Assembly: GCA_036417435.1 (NCBI GenBank)
Contig: CM070899.1
Location: 156,369,494-156,433,493 of the forward strand
DNA length: 64,000 nucleotides
Reading direction: 5' to 3'
Origin: Inia geoffrensis
Lineage: Eukaryota; Chordata; Mammalia; Artiodactyla; Iniidae
The translations under genes were made by a program, and so were the position numbers. Of this stretch, positions 53,308-63,545 are shown one piece after another (within the stretch, counting starts at the first letter, position 1; every line of letters begins with the position of its first letter). Below the pieces are notes generated by a model, which made no database searches, had not been told where the DNA came from, and saw only the letters and a list, made by a program, of their open reading frames with translations.

Positions 53308-54185
53308 CACCCCACGGTCCACCCACCAGCAGGTCTTCTTGGCTCTACCTTCAAAAGATAGACTGAATCTGGCACCTCTGACCTCTGTCACCACGCTCCA
53401 GCCCATGCCTTGGTCCTCTCTCTTCTAGACTGGCTCCAGCCCATGCCTTGGTCCTCTCTCTTCTAGACTGGCTCCAGCCCATGCCTTGGTCCTCTCTCTT
53501 CTAGACTGGCTCCAGCCCATGCCTTGGTCCTCTCTCTTCTAGACTGGCTCCAGCCCATGCCTTGGTCCTCTCTCTTCTAGACTGCTGCAGTAAATTGACA
53601 ACTAGCCTCCCTGCTTCTACTCTTGCCCAAGCCCACTACAGACTATTTTCCGTATTTCAGTTAGAGTGTTCTTTTCAAAAAGCAAACCAGGCCATGTCAC
53701 TCCCCTGCTCAAGACCTTCCAATGGCCTCTCAGTACATATGGACAAAAATCTCAATGCCTTACCAGGCTTATAAGGCTCTGCCTCACCTGGCCTCCAGCT
53801 TCTTCGCATCTCCCGCCCCTTCCCCTGTCGCTCACTCAGGTCCCACCATGTTGGCCTCCTTGCTGCTCCTATTATACCTGAGCTGGCTCTAGCCTTGGGG
53901 CATCTGCACTTGCAGTTCTCTCTGCCTGGAATACTCTTTCCCCGTATTTTCATGGTTCACTTCTTTATCTCATTCAGGCTCCTTCTCTTTCCCACAGAGA
54001 AGCTCTGTATGCCTATCTGATCTTAATTAGCCCCCTAACACTTTACCTTGCTTTGTTTCTCTTCCTAGCACACACCTCCACCTGAAATTATATTTATTAA
54101 TTGCAGTGTTGAATTGCTAGGGCCTGAACACAGTCTTGCAGGTGGTCAGCGGTCAGTGAATGAATGAATAGATGAATGAATTCCA
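53308..54185 (+). mobile_element. Long L2 remnant, part 2, to the L2 3' end
   Basis: Sense L2 resumes after the MLT1: GGTCTTCTTGGCTCTACCTT, [38-bp tandem repeat], CTTCTACTCTTGCCCAAGCC, CCATGTCACTCCCCTGCTCA, CTTCCAATGGCCTCTCAGTA, GGCTTATAAGGCTCTGCCTC, GCATCTGCACTTGCAGTTCT, TATGCCTATCTGATCTTAAT and the tail with GTGAATGAATGAATAGATGA. Confidence 0.93.
53401..53584 (+). repeat. 38-bp minisatellite, 4.8 perfect copies
   Basis: Copies begin at 53401, 53439, 53477, 53515 and 53553. The unit starts GCCCATGCCTTGGTCCTCTC and ends GACTGGCTCCA. Copies are identical by eye until the last, which stops after CTAGACTG. It lies inside the old L2, where a single copy would match the L2 stretch 'ctagtccaagccaccatcatctctcgcctggactactg'. 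Confidence 0.97.
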
Positions 54186-54925
54186 GTCTTGTGCCCAAAT
54201 TCAAATATGAAGTTAAAAAAAGGGCTCTCATGCCATCATTCCTAATTCAAGTTTTCCTAAGTTTAGAGGGAACTTTTAGGAATCTCTTGTGGTGAGGAAA
54301 CATTTGCCTGAAGTTTGGAATTTCTCTGAATTCTCGTCAATTCCTCTTTGTTCTGTTAAATACAAATAAAATTACATTAAATATCTCTTATTTTAATAAC
54401 ACAAGTAGCACAATCTCAGTTTCTATATAACAAAAAGAGCAGTATTTGAACTGGTCACCAATATGAATGAGACTTACATGGGGGGATGGATTTGGGGGAG
54501 ATTTTTGGGGGTTTGTTTTCTTTTTATATTTTTAGTTATCTAGGTATTACTTGAATGTTTATAATTAGTATATATAATTCAAATAAGGTGATATGATCAT
54601 TAGTCTTCAAAAAAACTTTCCAACAAGGTTTTAATGACAGTGTGTCACAAAATCAAGATGTAAAACAGCAAGGGTTGTGCTTGAACAAGCTGACATAAAC
54701 ACCTGCAGTCTTTAGGAGGAAACATAGGGATGGTTTAATTTTATAGGATGTAGGAGAATCAGAAATTACTTTTTTCACTCAGACCCATATTTTACAGCCA
54801 GGCAAGCTGGGACTGTCTTTGACTATTAAGCACATAGGTCTATAGCATTATGAAGTGGGAAAAATTTTCCCAGAATTCTGTGAGTTTCAATCCCATGCAT
54901 TTCCAAGGAGACTTGATTATTTTTT
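54186..54925. other. Unassigned sequence
   Basis: AT-rich, nothing recognised. Confidence 0.35.
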
Positions 54926-54929
54926 CTTT

Positions 54930-55215
54930 CTTATTTTATTTTAAAAGTTTTATACAATTTTTAAAGGTTACACTCCATGTACAGTCATTACAAGGCGTCG
55001 GCTGTATTCCCCACGATGTACAATACATCTTTGAGCCTATCTTACACCCAATAGCTTGTACCTCCCAAGCGCCCGGCCCTTTCTCGCCTTCCCCACGGTT
55101 GGTAACCACTGGTTTGTTCTCTGTATCTGCAAGCCTGCTTCTCTTTTGTGGTATTCACTAGTTTGTTGCATTTTTTTTTAGATTCCACATATAAGTGATA
55201 TCATACAATATCGAA
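54930..55215 (-). mobile_element. L1 3' UTR piece (cetartiodactyl type)
   Basis: Reverse complement: TTTATACAATTTTTAAAGGT, TTACACTCCATGTACAGTCA, TTGGTAACCACTGGTTTGTT, CTCTGTATCTGCAAGCCTGC and TTTAGATTCCACATATAAGT. Older than the two young L1 tails at 27.3 and 48.6 kb. Confidence 0.82.
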
Positions 55216-55737
55216 AGAGACTTTAAAATCTGCCTTTTGGAACTTTGTTCCCATAAAGATGGTTGGGATTTGACTTCTCAGACACAGTCTTCTTGGGGAG
55301 AGGCCTTTGGAGGGACACAAGGCGCTCTTGGAGCCACGTGGAGGTTTAGTGCCTCTGCTTGGTGGCTGTTTGGGAAGCTCCAGCAGGACCTGGGGCTTAA
55401 GGAATGGGGAGAGGAGAGGGACAAGAAGAGGCTTCCAGGCAGAATCCACAGTGGGAGTGAAGAAATGAAACTTATGGTCTATTCCAGGAACGCCAAATAA
55501 TCTCAGCCTGTGTGGGTAGCTCAGGGAATGGGGGAGAAGGAAGAGAGATGAAGCTGGACGGGTGGCAGGGCCACACCAGGAGGGATCCTGAACGCCGAGC
55601 CAGAGAGTTTACGTTTTGCTCTGGAGGCCATGAGCACACCCCTAAAGAGAGAATGATACAAGATCTAGGTTCCAGAAAGAGCACTCTGGTAACCGAATGC
55701 GGGGGCAAACGTGGACTTTTTCCCCTCTGAGGGTTTT
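55216..55737. mobile_element. Old unnamed interspersed repeat, first half
   Basis: GAGAGTTTACGTTTTGCTCT, GGAGGCCATGAGCACACC and AAGAGCACTCTGGTAACCGA (from about 55500) fit a common old repeat ('aaggactttggattttattc ... aagatcactctggctgc'). It resumes after the ERV LTR at 56188 with CAAACTGGTTAGGAGGCTGC. 55216-55500 is unassigned. Confidence 0.4.
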
Positions 55738-56187
55738 CAGCGGGGTCTGATTATTAAACGGACATCAGACAGGAGAAAGCCTACAAATTGATATTTTTCT
55801 ACGTGACAAGGGAGCCCTCAAATGGAACAAAGACCCAAAGAAGTGGCAGAAGCTACAGGCTTTTATAGTAGCTTGTAAAAGAGAGGCAATTGTGGAAAAG
55901 TAACTCAAGTATGTGGGAGGCTAAGGGGAGATCAGAATTGTTTTCACAAGGTCTGTTTGTTTAGAATCCTCTGGGTCTCAACTTTAGTCCTTGATGATAA
56001 GAATGTTAATTTCTTTTTGGTATAGGGAGGACATCTTTCATGTAGGAATTTCATCTCCTGCCTTCAGGAATAAAATGGAGGGTCAGAGTGCTTTTCTTGC
56101 ATCTGCTTTTTCTCAAATGCCCTTAACCCCAAATAATCAATATGCTAAAGTGGTATATTTGGGGGTGACATTCTCCGGCCTCCCTCA
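55738..56187 (-). mobile_element. ERV-type LTR, family copy 4 of 4
   Basis: CTGATTATTAAACGGACATC, CCCAAAGAAGTGGCAGAAGC, GGCTTTTATAGTAGCTTG, GACATCTTTCATGTAGGAAT, AATCAATATGCTAAAGTGGT and TTTGGGGGTGACATTCTCC align with copies 1 to 3. On minus ACTATAAAAGCC is a TATA box. The plus-side beginning (present in copies 1-3) is missing. It interrupts an old repeat. Confidence 0.68.
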
Positions 56188-56450
56188 GCTGCATGGAGAA
56201 GGGAAAAGGCCTGAAGGAGACCGGATGCAGGGCAAACTGGTTAGGAGGCTGCTGCAATGATGCAGGGAAGAGAGGATGAGGTCCAGAGCTTAGGGCCATG
56301 GGGGTGGGAAAGGTAGGAGGGGTGTGCAGATGTGAGACTGCAAAAGTATCAATAGAAGTGATTGGCTGTGGCAGAGGTGGGGAGGAGATAAGAAAGAAAG
56401 GAATCAAAAGATGGCCCTGAGATTTGCAGCTTGAACGATATGTCAGCAGG
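56188..56450. mobile_element. Old unnamed interspersed repeat, second half
   Basis: CAAACTGGTTAGGAGGCTGC, TGCAATGATGCAGGGAAGAG and GATGGCCCTGAGATTTGCAG continue the repeat begun before 55738. Confidence 0.45.
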
Positions 56451-57260
56451 GCTGACCTAAGAATTTTATAAAATGATCTGACAGTTACTATATAAGTAAT
56501 GAGTTCCTGGTACATAAAATCTGTAAATGTTCTTTTCCTGCATGAAAAGTTTCATGTTTTTCGAGACCTGTTACTCCCAATATACAAATGGGAAACCGGG
56601 CTGGGGAGAATGTCCTTGCTAACTATTCCTGGGCAATGTGCTCTTATACCAGGTGCCACCTCTCAGCCCCAACTAGGAGGGCCGCTTCAGGAAACAGCCA
56701 CGGAACTCCAGAGGCAAGTATCGTACAGCAGTCCTCTCAGGCATTCATAGAAACTTGCAAGTTGCAGATTTCCTTTGTAAACTTTTTCAGTGACACCGTT
56801 GAGATTCAGCTAAGCCGTGCGGTGCCCATAAGTTTTTAAGCCAAGTTGTGAAATGTGAACTGTTAGTCTCTATTCCCCAGGAAGAGACTGTTATCAGTAA
56901 AAACAGATGTGGTAGTTGCAACATTTAGATGAGATACCAGTTTCTGCTAAAAGGCCCCTGGAATCACTATCCCTTTTGATTCTGGAAGTGCACACCAGTG
57001 AGGAGGCTTTGCGGTAATTTCTCAGGGGACTTTGCATGAGCGAGTGAGTGTTCCATGTTGAAGATTTAAGAAGAACCTCCCAACTCCTGGAGCCCCTTTT
57101 TCAGAGCAGAGAAATCAACCAAGGCTCTGCATCAGCCTTGACTATGTTTGAGTATTTTGGCCAGTCCCTATCTGATTTTTTTCAAAGTGGCCTCAAAGTG
57201 AGGTTTATCCAGACAGACTAACCCGATCTCCAAGAATTCCATGGTCTCCGCAGGGTCAGT
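56451..57260. other. Unassigned sequence
   Basis: Nothing recognised. Frames at 56499-56839 lack motifs. Confidence 0.35.
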
Positions 57261-57264
57261 TCTG

Positions 57265-57630
57265 GCGGCCTGATCTTTGCTCCTGTGATTCTTTCCATCT
57301 GGAAACTCGCCTCTCCCTTCTCACTGCCTGTTTGGATCCTTCCCAACCTCAAAACCCGTCTCATAAACTCCATTTCTTGTGAAAACTTCTCCGCTTGGAA
57401 TTTATCCATTTCTTCCCTGGACTTATTAGAGTTGTGTGTTTATGCCCAAGATAGCATTTACTAGTGTGCCCTGCTACCAAGAATTACCAGCGGGTAACTG
57501 GACTTGAAGCATTGAAGGGAGGGACTGTGAATTCACTTCTGTTTAGGAACTTCTGTACCCCATGCCGTTCCTCTCCACAGTGGCCAACACAGTGCCTTGC
57601 AAAACAACATCTACCTGTTGAGACCTTAGT
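57265..57630 (+). mobile_element. L2-like remnant
   Basis: CTCCTGTGATTCTTTCCATC, CTTCCCAACCTCAAAACCCG, TCATAAACTCCATTTCTTGT, GCATTGAAGGGAGGGACTGT and CACAGTGGCCAACACAGTGC follow the order of an L2 3' region. Confidence 0.5.
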
Positions 57631-57704
57631 CTGATTTTACATGCAAAAGCTCATGTAATTCTCAAAACAATTCAAGGAAGTAGATGCTGTTTTTATCTTC
57701 ATTG

Positions 57705-57950
57705 TACATACACTTTGATCCAGCAATTCCATTCATAAGAATGCATCCTATATCTATCTTTGCACATATGAAACTGATTCATGTACAAGGTTATTCATTT
57801 CGGCACTAATTGTAATGAAGAGTGGACATTTAACCAGAGGACGGATTAAACAAAATATGGCAAATATATACAATGGAATACTCCCATGGGTATTGAGATG
57901 ACTTTGGCAGCTCTGCATGATCTAGTGTGTAAAGGTCTCCAAGATGTATT
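57705..57950 (+). mobile_element. Old L1 ORF2/3' remnant
   Basis: Sense: CACTTTGATCCAGCAATTCC, AAGAATGCATCCTATATCTA, GTACAAGGTTATTCATTTCG, CAAATATATACAATGGAATA and AGGTCTCCAAGATGTATTTT. A short MIR-like minus piece (about 57640-57705) precedes it. Confidence 0.7.
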
Positions 57951-59801
57951 TTTATTTATGTATTTATTAAACTCTTTTATTTTGCACTGATAAGGCTTAC
58001 ACAGAGAGCTGTTGATGTACACCCACTTTAACATTAATTCTATTCAACAGATTTCCTGGGCAGTTTCACTGCAGTTTGGCTGTACTTCTAATTGTTTAAT
58101 GAAATATCCACCTGAATATACCATAAATACCTCAAACTCTAACATGCCAAGAATGGCTTCATTTCTTCAGCACTGAAAACTACGCCTTCTCACCTGGTCT
58201 CTGTGTCTGTGAACAGCTTGACCCTTCAATTTTATATTTCTAAATGAAAAAAAAAATTATATAGGTGTTATATATATTAGTTTTTCTGTAAAAAATAATG
58301 TATTTTTGCATATATTTGTTGATCTGTGCATAGATTATCTCTGAACGGATATGCAAGAAGCCGACGACACTTGTTCTCTCTGGGGAGAGGAACTCAGAGC
58401 CAGGCTGCCTGAGGTCAATACCCTTTTGGTCTGACATGGTCCTCACACCTCCACCTGGGGGTCATCCATCCTCAATGTACTGATATCTCCCCACCTTGAA
58501 CTCCCCACCACTACTCACGGTGGCTTCAGGTGCTTTATTTTTACATCTAATAGAGGTTGCGCTAGAGAAATTCGTGTGAGAGAATCATTCTGTAATTTAG
58601 CAAAATGCTAGAGTTCCTCCTTTTGAAATAAAACCTAAAACGCTGAGACTATGCAGCAGCATATTAAAGTACAAAGGCAGTGGTACGTTCTGTATTCATA
58701 CACACTTCTAAGGTAATCATAGGACAGTGTTTAATTATGATCTGCGCAAGCCTGAACCTCTTGGATGTCTGTGGAAAGTGAAAGGAACCCCTTTGTGCAC
58801 CCCTGGGTCCCTTCCTGCCTGCCACCATGTTTCCTCTTGTGTTCAAGGGCTGGTGTCCATGAAGCTTTCCTCTGCAGGCGCTCCAGCTGAGCTGTCAGCC
58901 TCCTGGGCTTTAATGCATAGTGATGGCTGCTATTTTTGTTATTTTTCATCTCTTTGATGTCGGTCCGTTGTCCCTCCTGCCGGTTGCCCTTTTCTGGTCT
59001 TTAGTATTTTAATTAATGTTGTTTAATGATACTTGGCCTCCTGAGGCATTTAAAGGGATGAATTCAATGGCACAGACTCAATGAATGAATTCTCCAGTCT
59101 TCTGCTCACTTGTTACCCAGAACTTCACCCCCAGGGGCACACCCAATCATTTCCAAGGCATCAATAATTCCAAAAGAGAGTTCTTTTAGGAAGAAAGGCC
59201 TGACAAATGACTAACTTTTATTTCGTGGTTCCAATTAATTCACTTCATTAGCGACATCCATGGAACATAGGTTAACCAAATGCAGCCTAGTAGCCATGAT
59301 GCCTTCCAGGAAGAGTCACATTCAGCCGTATCCATTGGTGGCCCTGTGTCTCATCTTTTTCCCTTCAAAGAACACACGTGTGACACACTGTGCCGCACAC
59401 TACGCCACCGTTCCGTTCCCGTGCTCCCCTCCCTCCTCATGGTGACGAGGGTGTTCTTTCATCATCTGTGGGTCAGCTCTCCTCTGTAGAGCCTGCTCTC
59501 TGTCCTGACCTTTTGGAGCTACAGTGGTGTCCTCGGAGCCTCTGGCCTAACGGGGCTTCACGTCTCGGGGTCCCCTGGGATTTCTCCCCGTCCTCAGCCT
59601 GAGTGGCCTCTCCTTCTGCTTTGATTCCACCTGAAATTTGTCATCTCTTTTCTTTAGACTGTACCCAATCCCATGCTCCTTTGTCTCTTCACAGCTATCC
59701 GCTTGGCTCAGGCTTGAGTGGCCCCGCAGTTAAACTATTACAGTCACTGGTTCCCTGGTCCAGCCCCTCCCTGTAAATATCCCCCAACCTGAAATCCTGT
59801 A
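57951..59801. other. Long unassigned stretch, no gene seen
   Basis: About 1.85 kb with no recognised repeat or gene. Short frames at 58727-58957 and 59260-59602 have no motif. A-rich/T-rich runs lie at 58244-58320. Confidence 0.35.
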
Positions 59802-59805
59802 CTGT

Positions 59806-60425
59806 TGATACCGAGCAGGGCCCTGTGGGGCTCCTGGGCACAAAAGCTTTCTGTGTCCCCCATTTCTTGATTACAGAATATAGGCTTCATTCAGCCTCCA
59901 TGACCTTCCCTGGGTTCCAACGGCCAGATTCAAGCACTTGTTAATTAGGGAAGGGAGGGGATGTGAGACCAGGGAGAAACAAACAGTCAAGAGAAACAAT
60001 AGTGCAGCCTTGGGGCTGAGTCCCGGTGCCCCTCCAAGGGCTACACGCAGCTCTATCTCCGAGCTGTTTTGCAGATGCTAAAACCCCCACCAGGTGGGAG
60101 AAGTTAGCCGTTAATGACGGTGTGCTGCCCACAAGCATGTAGACCCCAGACCGGTTGGAACCAGAAGGTTGATGATGCTGACACCCGGTTACCTCACCAC
60201 CAACCAATCAGAAGAAGGTCCATGAGCTGACCACACCCTCTTTGAACCATTACTGTAAATTTCTCACTACCCTCTCCAAGTTGGGACACACAGTTTTGAG
60301 GGCATTAGCCCGCTGTGACCCCCTTTGCCTGGTGAAGCAATAAAGCTATTATTTTCTACTTCACCCAGAACTCTGTCTCTGAGATTTAATTTGGTGTCGG
60401 GGAACAGAGGCCGGATTCGGCTTCA
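59806..60425 (+). mobile_element. Solo ERV1-like LTR with 4-bp target duplication
   Basis: A 620-base unit with TG...CA ends (TGATACCGAGCAGG and ATTCGGCTTCA). Exact 4-bp duplication CTGT at 59802-59805 and 60426-60429. It carries a CCAAT motif (ACCAACCAATCAGAAG near 60200), AATAAA at 60339-60344, and a U5 ending typical of class I ERVs. No internal retroviral genes flank it, so it is a solo LTR. Confidence 0.85.
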
Positions 60426-60429
60426 CTGT

Positions 60430-62005
60430 TCCTATTACCCAGAAGATAAATGCTTGCTGAGCAAATGAACACTGCCATGAAAACTACTACTATGGAAAGT
60501 CATTGATTCTGTGGAAATAAACACAGACAGCCCGAATGGAACAAAACAAAGGCTATTTTTTCTGAACTTGACGCTGTAGGGGAATCAGCCTCATCCCTTG
60601 CGTTTGGCAGAGACTCAAATGCGGGCAGAGGAGTGGATATCTTTAGAGTGGGCAATAGGGAAGGCTTCAGGTGTGCCCTGAGGGGAGGCTGTTGGCGTGC
60701 GGATGCGGGAGACGGGCTAACTAGGAGCGTGACATCCTCTGTGATCAGGTAGGGGTTCATATTGGGCCTTCTCCACTAAGTTGGAAGTGGAGGCAAAAAT
60801 GAGAGAAGCTGTCAGTTATTGCTCAAGTCTTGAGCGTCTGGGGCTGATTATTATGCCACAGGTTGTGAGTCAGAGCTGTTTTGGTATAGGGTCTGGCCAT
60901 TGTCTCTTTGTGCATTCAGTCTCTCAATTCTGAAAGGCACCTTTTCCTCCCATATTTCAACATATCTGAAATTAGGTTATGTCTGATATTTTACAACATG
61001 GCATTATTAAGTTGACACAGTTTTTTCTTTCTTTGTAGTTCATAAAATAATGGTGCATTTAAAAATGAATGACATCTTAGATCTGACCAAACACAATATT
61101 GTGGGGGAAAACTATGATAGATTTTGCCCTCTCAAGAGTTCATAATACGGCAAAGGAGGAAAGATATCCAGAAAAAAGTGATATTTCAATATGCATTTTA
61201 GGCAATCTTACGTGATTCATTATGAAAGCATTGACCCAGACAATTGAAATCGTGGAGGTGGAAGAGAATTAGGATCTGAGTCTTAAAGGCAAGGAATTTC
61301 AGAAGCAGGGATAGCGGTGACTTACAGAGTGCCTACTGTGAGCCATACATCATTCTAGATGAAATACATAAGTTATCTTCAGTATAACAAAATGAATTTG
61401 GAAATCCAGAGAAAAGGTAGGAAGGAGGAGGAATTTTTTCAGGAAGAAACAACATAAAGGTTTTAATTCTCTCATATTACAAGGAGTCCAAAGAGAGGCT
61501 GTCCGAGGATGGTGTAGGGGCTCCATGATGTTGTGAGGGTCTACCTCTCTTCTGTTCTTGCTGTCTGGTTGCTCAGCTGTCTTTAATGTGACAGCTTGTC
61601 CCCATACGGCTACCAGATGGCTTCTGTAGCCCCAGGCATCACAGCTACGTTCAAGGTGGGAAGATGCATGGAGGAATAGTACCATCTGCATCTACTCGGT
61701 TAATCAGGAGAGCCAAATCTTTCTTGAGTGCTTCTAGCAGATTCCCCTTAAGTTGCATTGTCCGGAGCTAGGAGACATGTCAACTTCTACCTTTTAAGGA
61801 TGCTGGGGAGTCATGTGTTTGGCAAATGGAACAAGAGTGGAATGCTGGGATTAGGTCAAATCACCATTAATTGCCAGGGCTGGAAAACTGCTGTTCCAAA
61901 CAAAATTGGGGTTCTGGGTCTGAGTCAGGAAGATGGGAAGAGTATCTGTTGTACAGGCAACTAAGAGTGACTTCCATTTTATGCGAGGCAGGGACCCACC
62001 ACTCC
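60430..62005. other. Unassigned, MIR-like tail near 61320
   Basis: No gene recognised. ACAGAGTGCCTACTGTGAGC near 61326 resembles the start of a reverse-complement MIR/L2. The 113-codon minus frame at 61350-61691 has no motif. Confidence 0.35.
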
Positions 62006-62010
62006 TTCTC

Positions 62011-63130
62011 TATTCATGCATCTATTGATGGGCACTTAGGTTGCTTCAATATCTTGGCTATTGTAAATAATACTGCAACACGTATATCTTTTCTAATTAA
62101 TGCTTTCATTTTCTTCAGATAACTACCTAGGAGTGGAATTGCTGGATCCTATGGTAGTCCTATTTTAATTTTTTGAGGAGTCTCCATACTATTTTCCATT
62201 GGTGGCTGCACCAATTTACATTCCCACCAGCAGTGTACAAGTGTTCTTTTTCTCCACATTCTTGCTAACAGTTGTTATTTGCTGTCTTTTTTATGACAGC
62301 CATTCTGACAGGTGTGAGGTGATATCTCATTATGGTTTTGATTTGCATTTCCCTGATGATCAGTGATGCTGAGCATCTTTTAATGCACCTGTATGTCTTC
62401 TTTGAAAAAAATGTCTATTCAGATCCTTTGCCCATTTTTTAAACAGGTTGTTTGCTTTTTCGATGCTAAGCTGTATGGGTTCTTTGTGTATTTTGGATAT
62501 TAATTCCTTATCAGATATATTATTTGTATATATTTTCTCCCATTCTGTAGGCAGCCTTTTCATTTTGTTGATCGTTTTCTTCACTGTGCAAAAGGCTTTT
62601 AGTTTGATGTAGTCCCATTTGTTTATTTTTGCTTTTGTTTCCCTTGCCTGAGGAGACATATTCAAAAAATATTACTAAGATTGATGTCAAAAAGTGTACT
62701 GCCTATGTTTTCTTCTAGAAACTTTATGGTTTCAGGTCTTACATATAAGTCTTTAATCCGTTTTGAATTTATTTTTGTTCATGATGTAAGAAAGTGGTCC
62801 AGTATGATTCTTGTGCATGTAGCTGTCCAGTTTTCCCAACACCATTTATTGAAGAGGCTGTCTTTTCTTCATTGTGTATTCTTGCCTCTTTTGTTGTAGA
62901 TTCATTGCCCATATGAGTGTGGACAATTATTTCTGGGTTCTGTATTCTGTTCCATTGATCTATTTGTCTATTTAGGGCCAGTACCATACTGTTTTGATTA
63001 TTGTAGCTTTGTAGCATAGCTTGAAATCAGGGAATGTGATGCCTTCAGGTTTGTTCTTTTTCTCAAGATTGTTTTGGTTATTTGGGGTCTTTTGTGTTCC
63101 ATACAAATTTTAGAATTACTTGTTCTGGAA
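62011..63130 (-). mobile_element. L1 ORF2 C-terminal fragment
   Basis: Reverse-complement ORF2 tail: TATTGATGGGCACTTAGGTT, CTAGGAGTGGAATTGCTGGA, ACATTCCCACCAGCAGTGTA, GTGAGGTGATATCTCATTAT, AGCTGTCCAGTTTTCCCAAC and GATTATTGTAGCTTTGTAGC. The minus frame at 62360-62665 holds the familiar [20 protein letters not shown] and [17 protein letters not shown]. The 3' UTR and tail are missing. Confidence 0.93.
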
Positions 63131-63290
63131 TATACACCCTCTTGAAAAGGTACATTAGCTACTCAGATCCAATGGATTGGTTCCATGCAAAAATGTGGTT
63201 GCGGAAGAGCGGAGTCCCAACCACTGTCAGGAAATTCCAGTGTCTAGCCTTTTATAGAAAAGTTTCGCTGACCCGTGTAGTGGAGCAACA
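63131..63290. other. Unassigned sequence
   Basis: Nothing recognised. Confidence 0.3.
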
Positions 63291-63294
63291 TGGA

Positions 63295-63475
63295 AGGTAG
63301 AGCCAGCACATCCCTCTTCAAATCCTGGTTCTGGAACTTACTACTTGGGGTGCTGAGAGGACCACAGTGGACCTTGTTTCCTCACCTGTGGATCTGGGAT
63401 AATAAGCCCTCCACACATAGCCTGTGAGGATCACAGTGGATAATAAACGTGAAAGCCCTTTGCAAACGGCGGGCT
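63295..63475 (+). mobile_element. MIR SINE
   Basis: Plus MIR: TCAAATCCTGGTTCTGGAAC, TTACTACTTGGGGTGCTGAG, TTGTTTCCTCACCTGTGGAT, GCCTGTGAGGATCACAGTGG, AAGCCCTTTGC. Confidence 0.8.
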
Positions 63476-63508
63476 GCTGTGTCAATGGTAAGGACTTCCA
63501 TTTCTCCC

Positions 63509-63545
63509 TTTCTGTTGGGCTTTTTTTTTTTTTTTTTTCTGTTGG
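63509..63545 (-). repeat. Poly-T flanked by a 10-bp direct repeat
   Basis: TTTCTGTTGG at 63509-63518 and again at 63536-63545, with GC plus a T-run between. It looks like a poly-A insertion with its target duplication and no retroposon body. Confidence 0.6.

Noticed and set aside
53401..53584. CRISPR-like array of regular repeats
   Set aside because: The units are contiguous with no spacers, and the genome is mammalian; it is a minisatellite.
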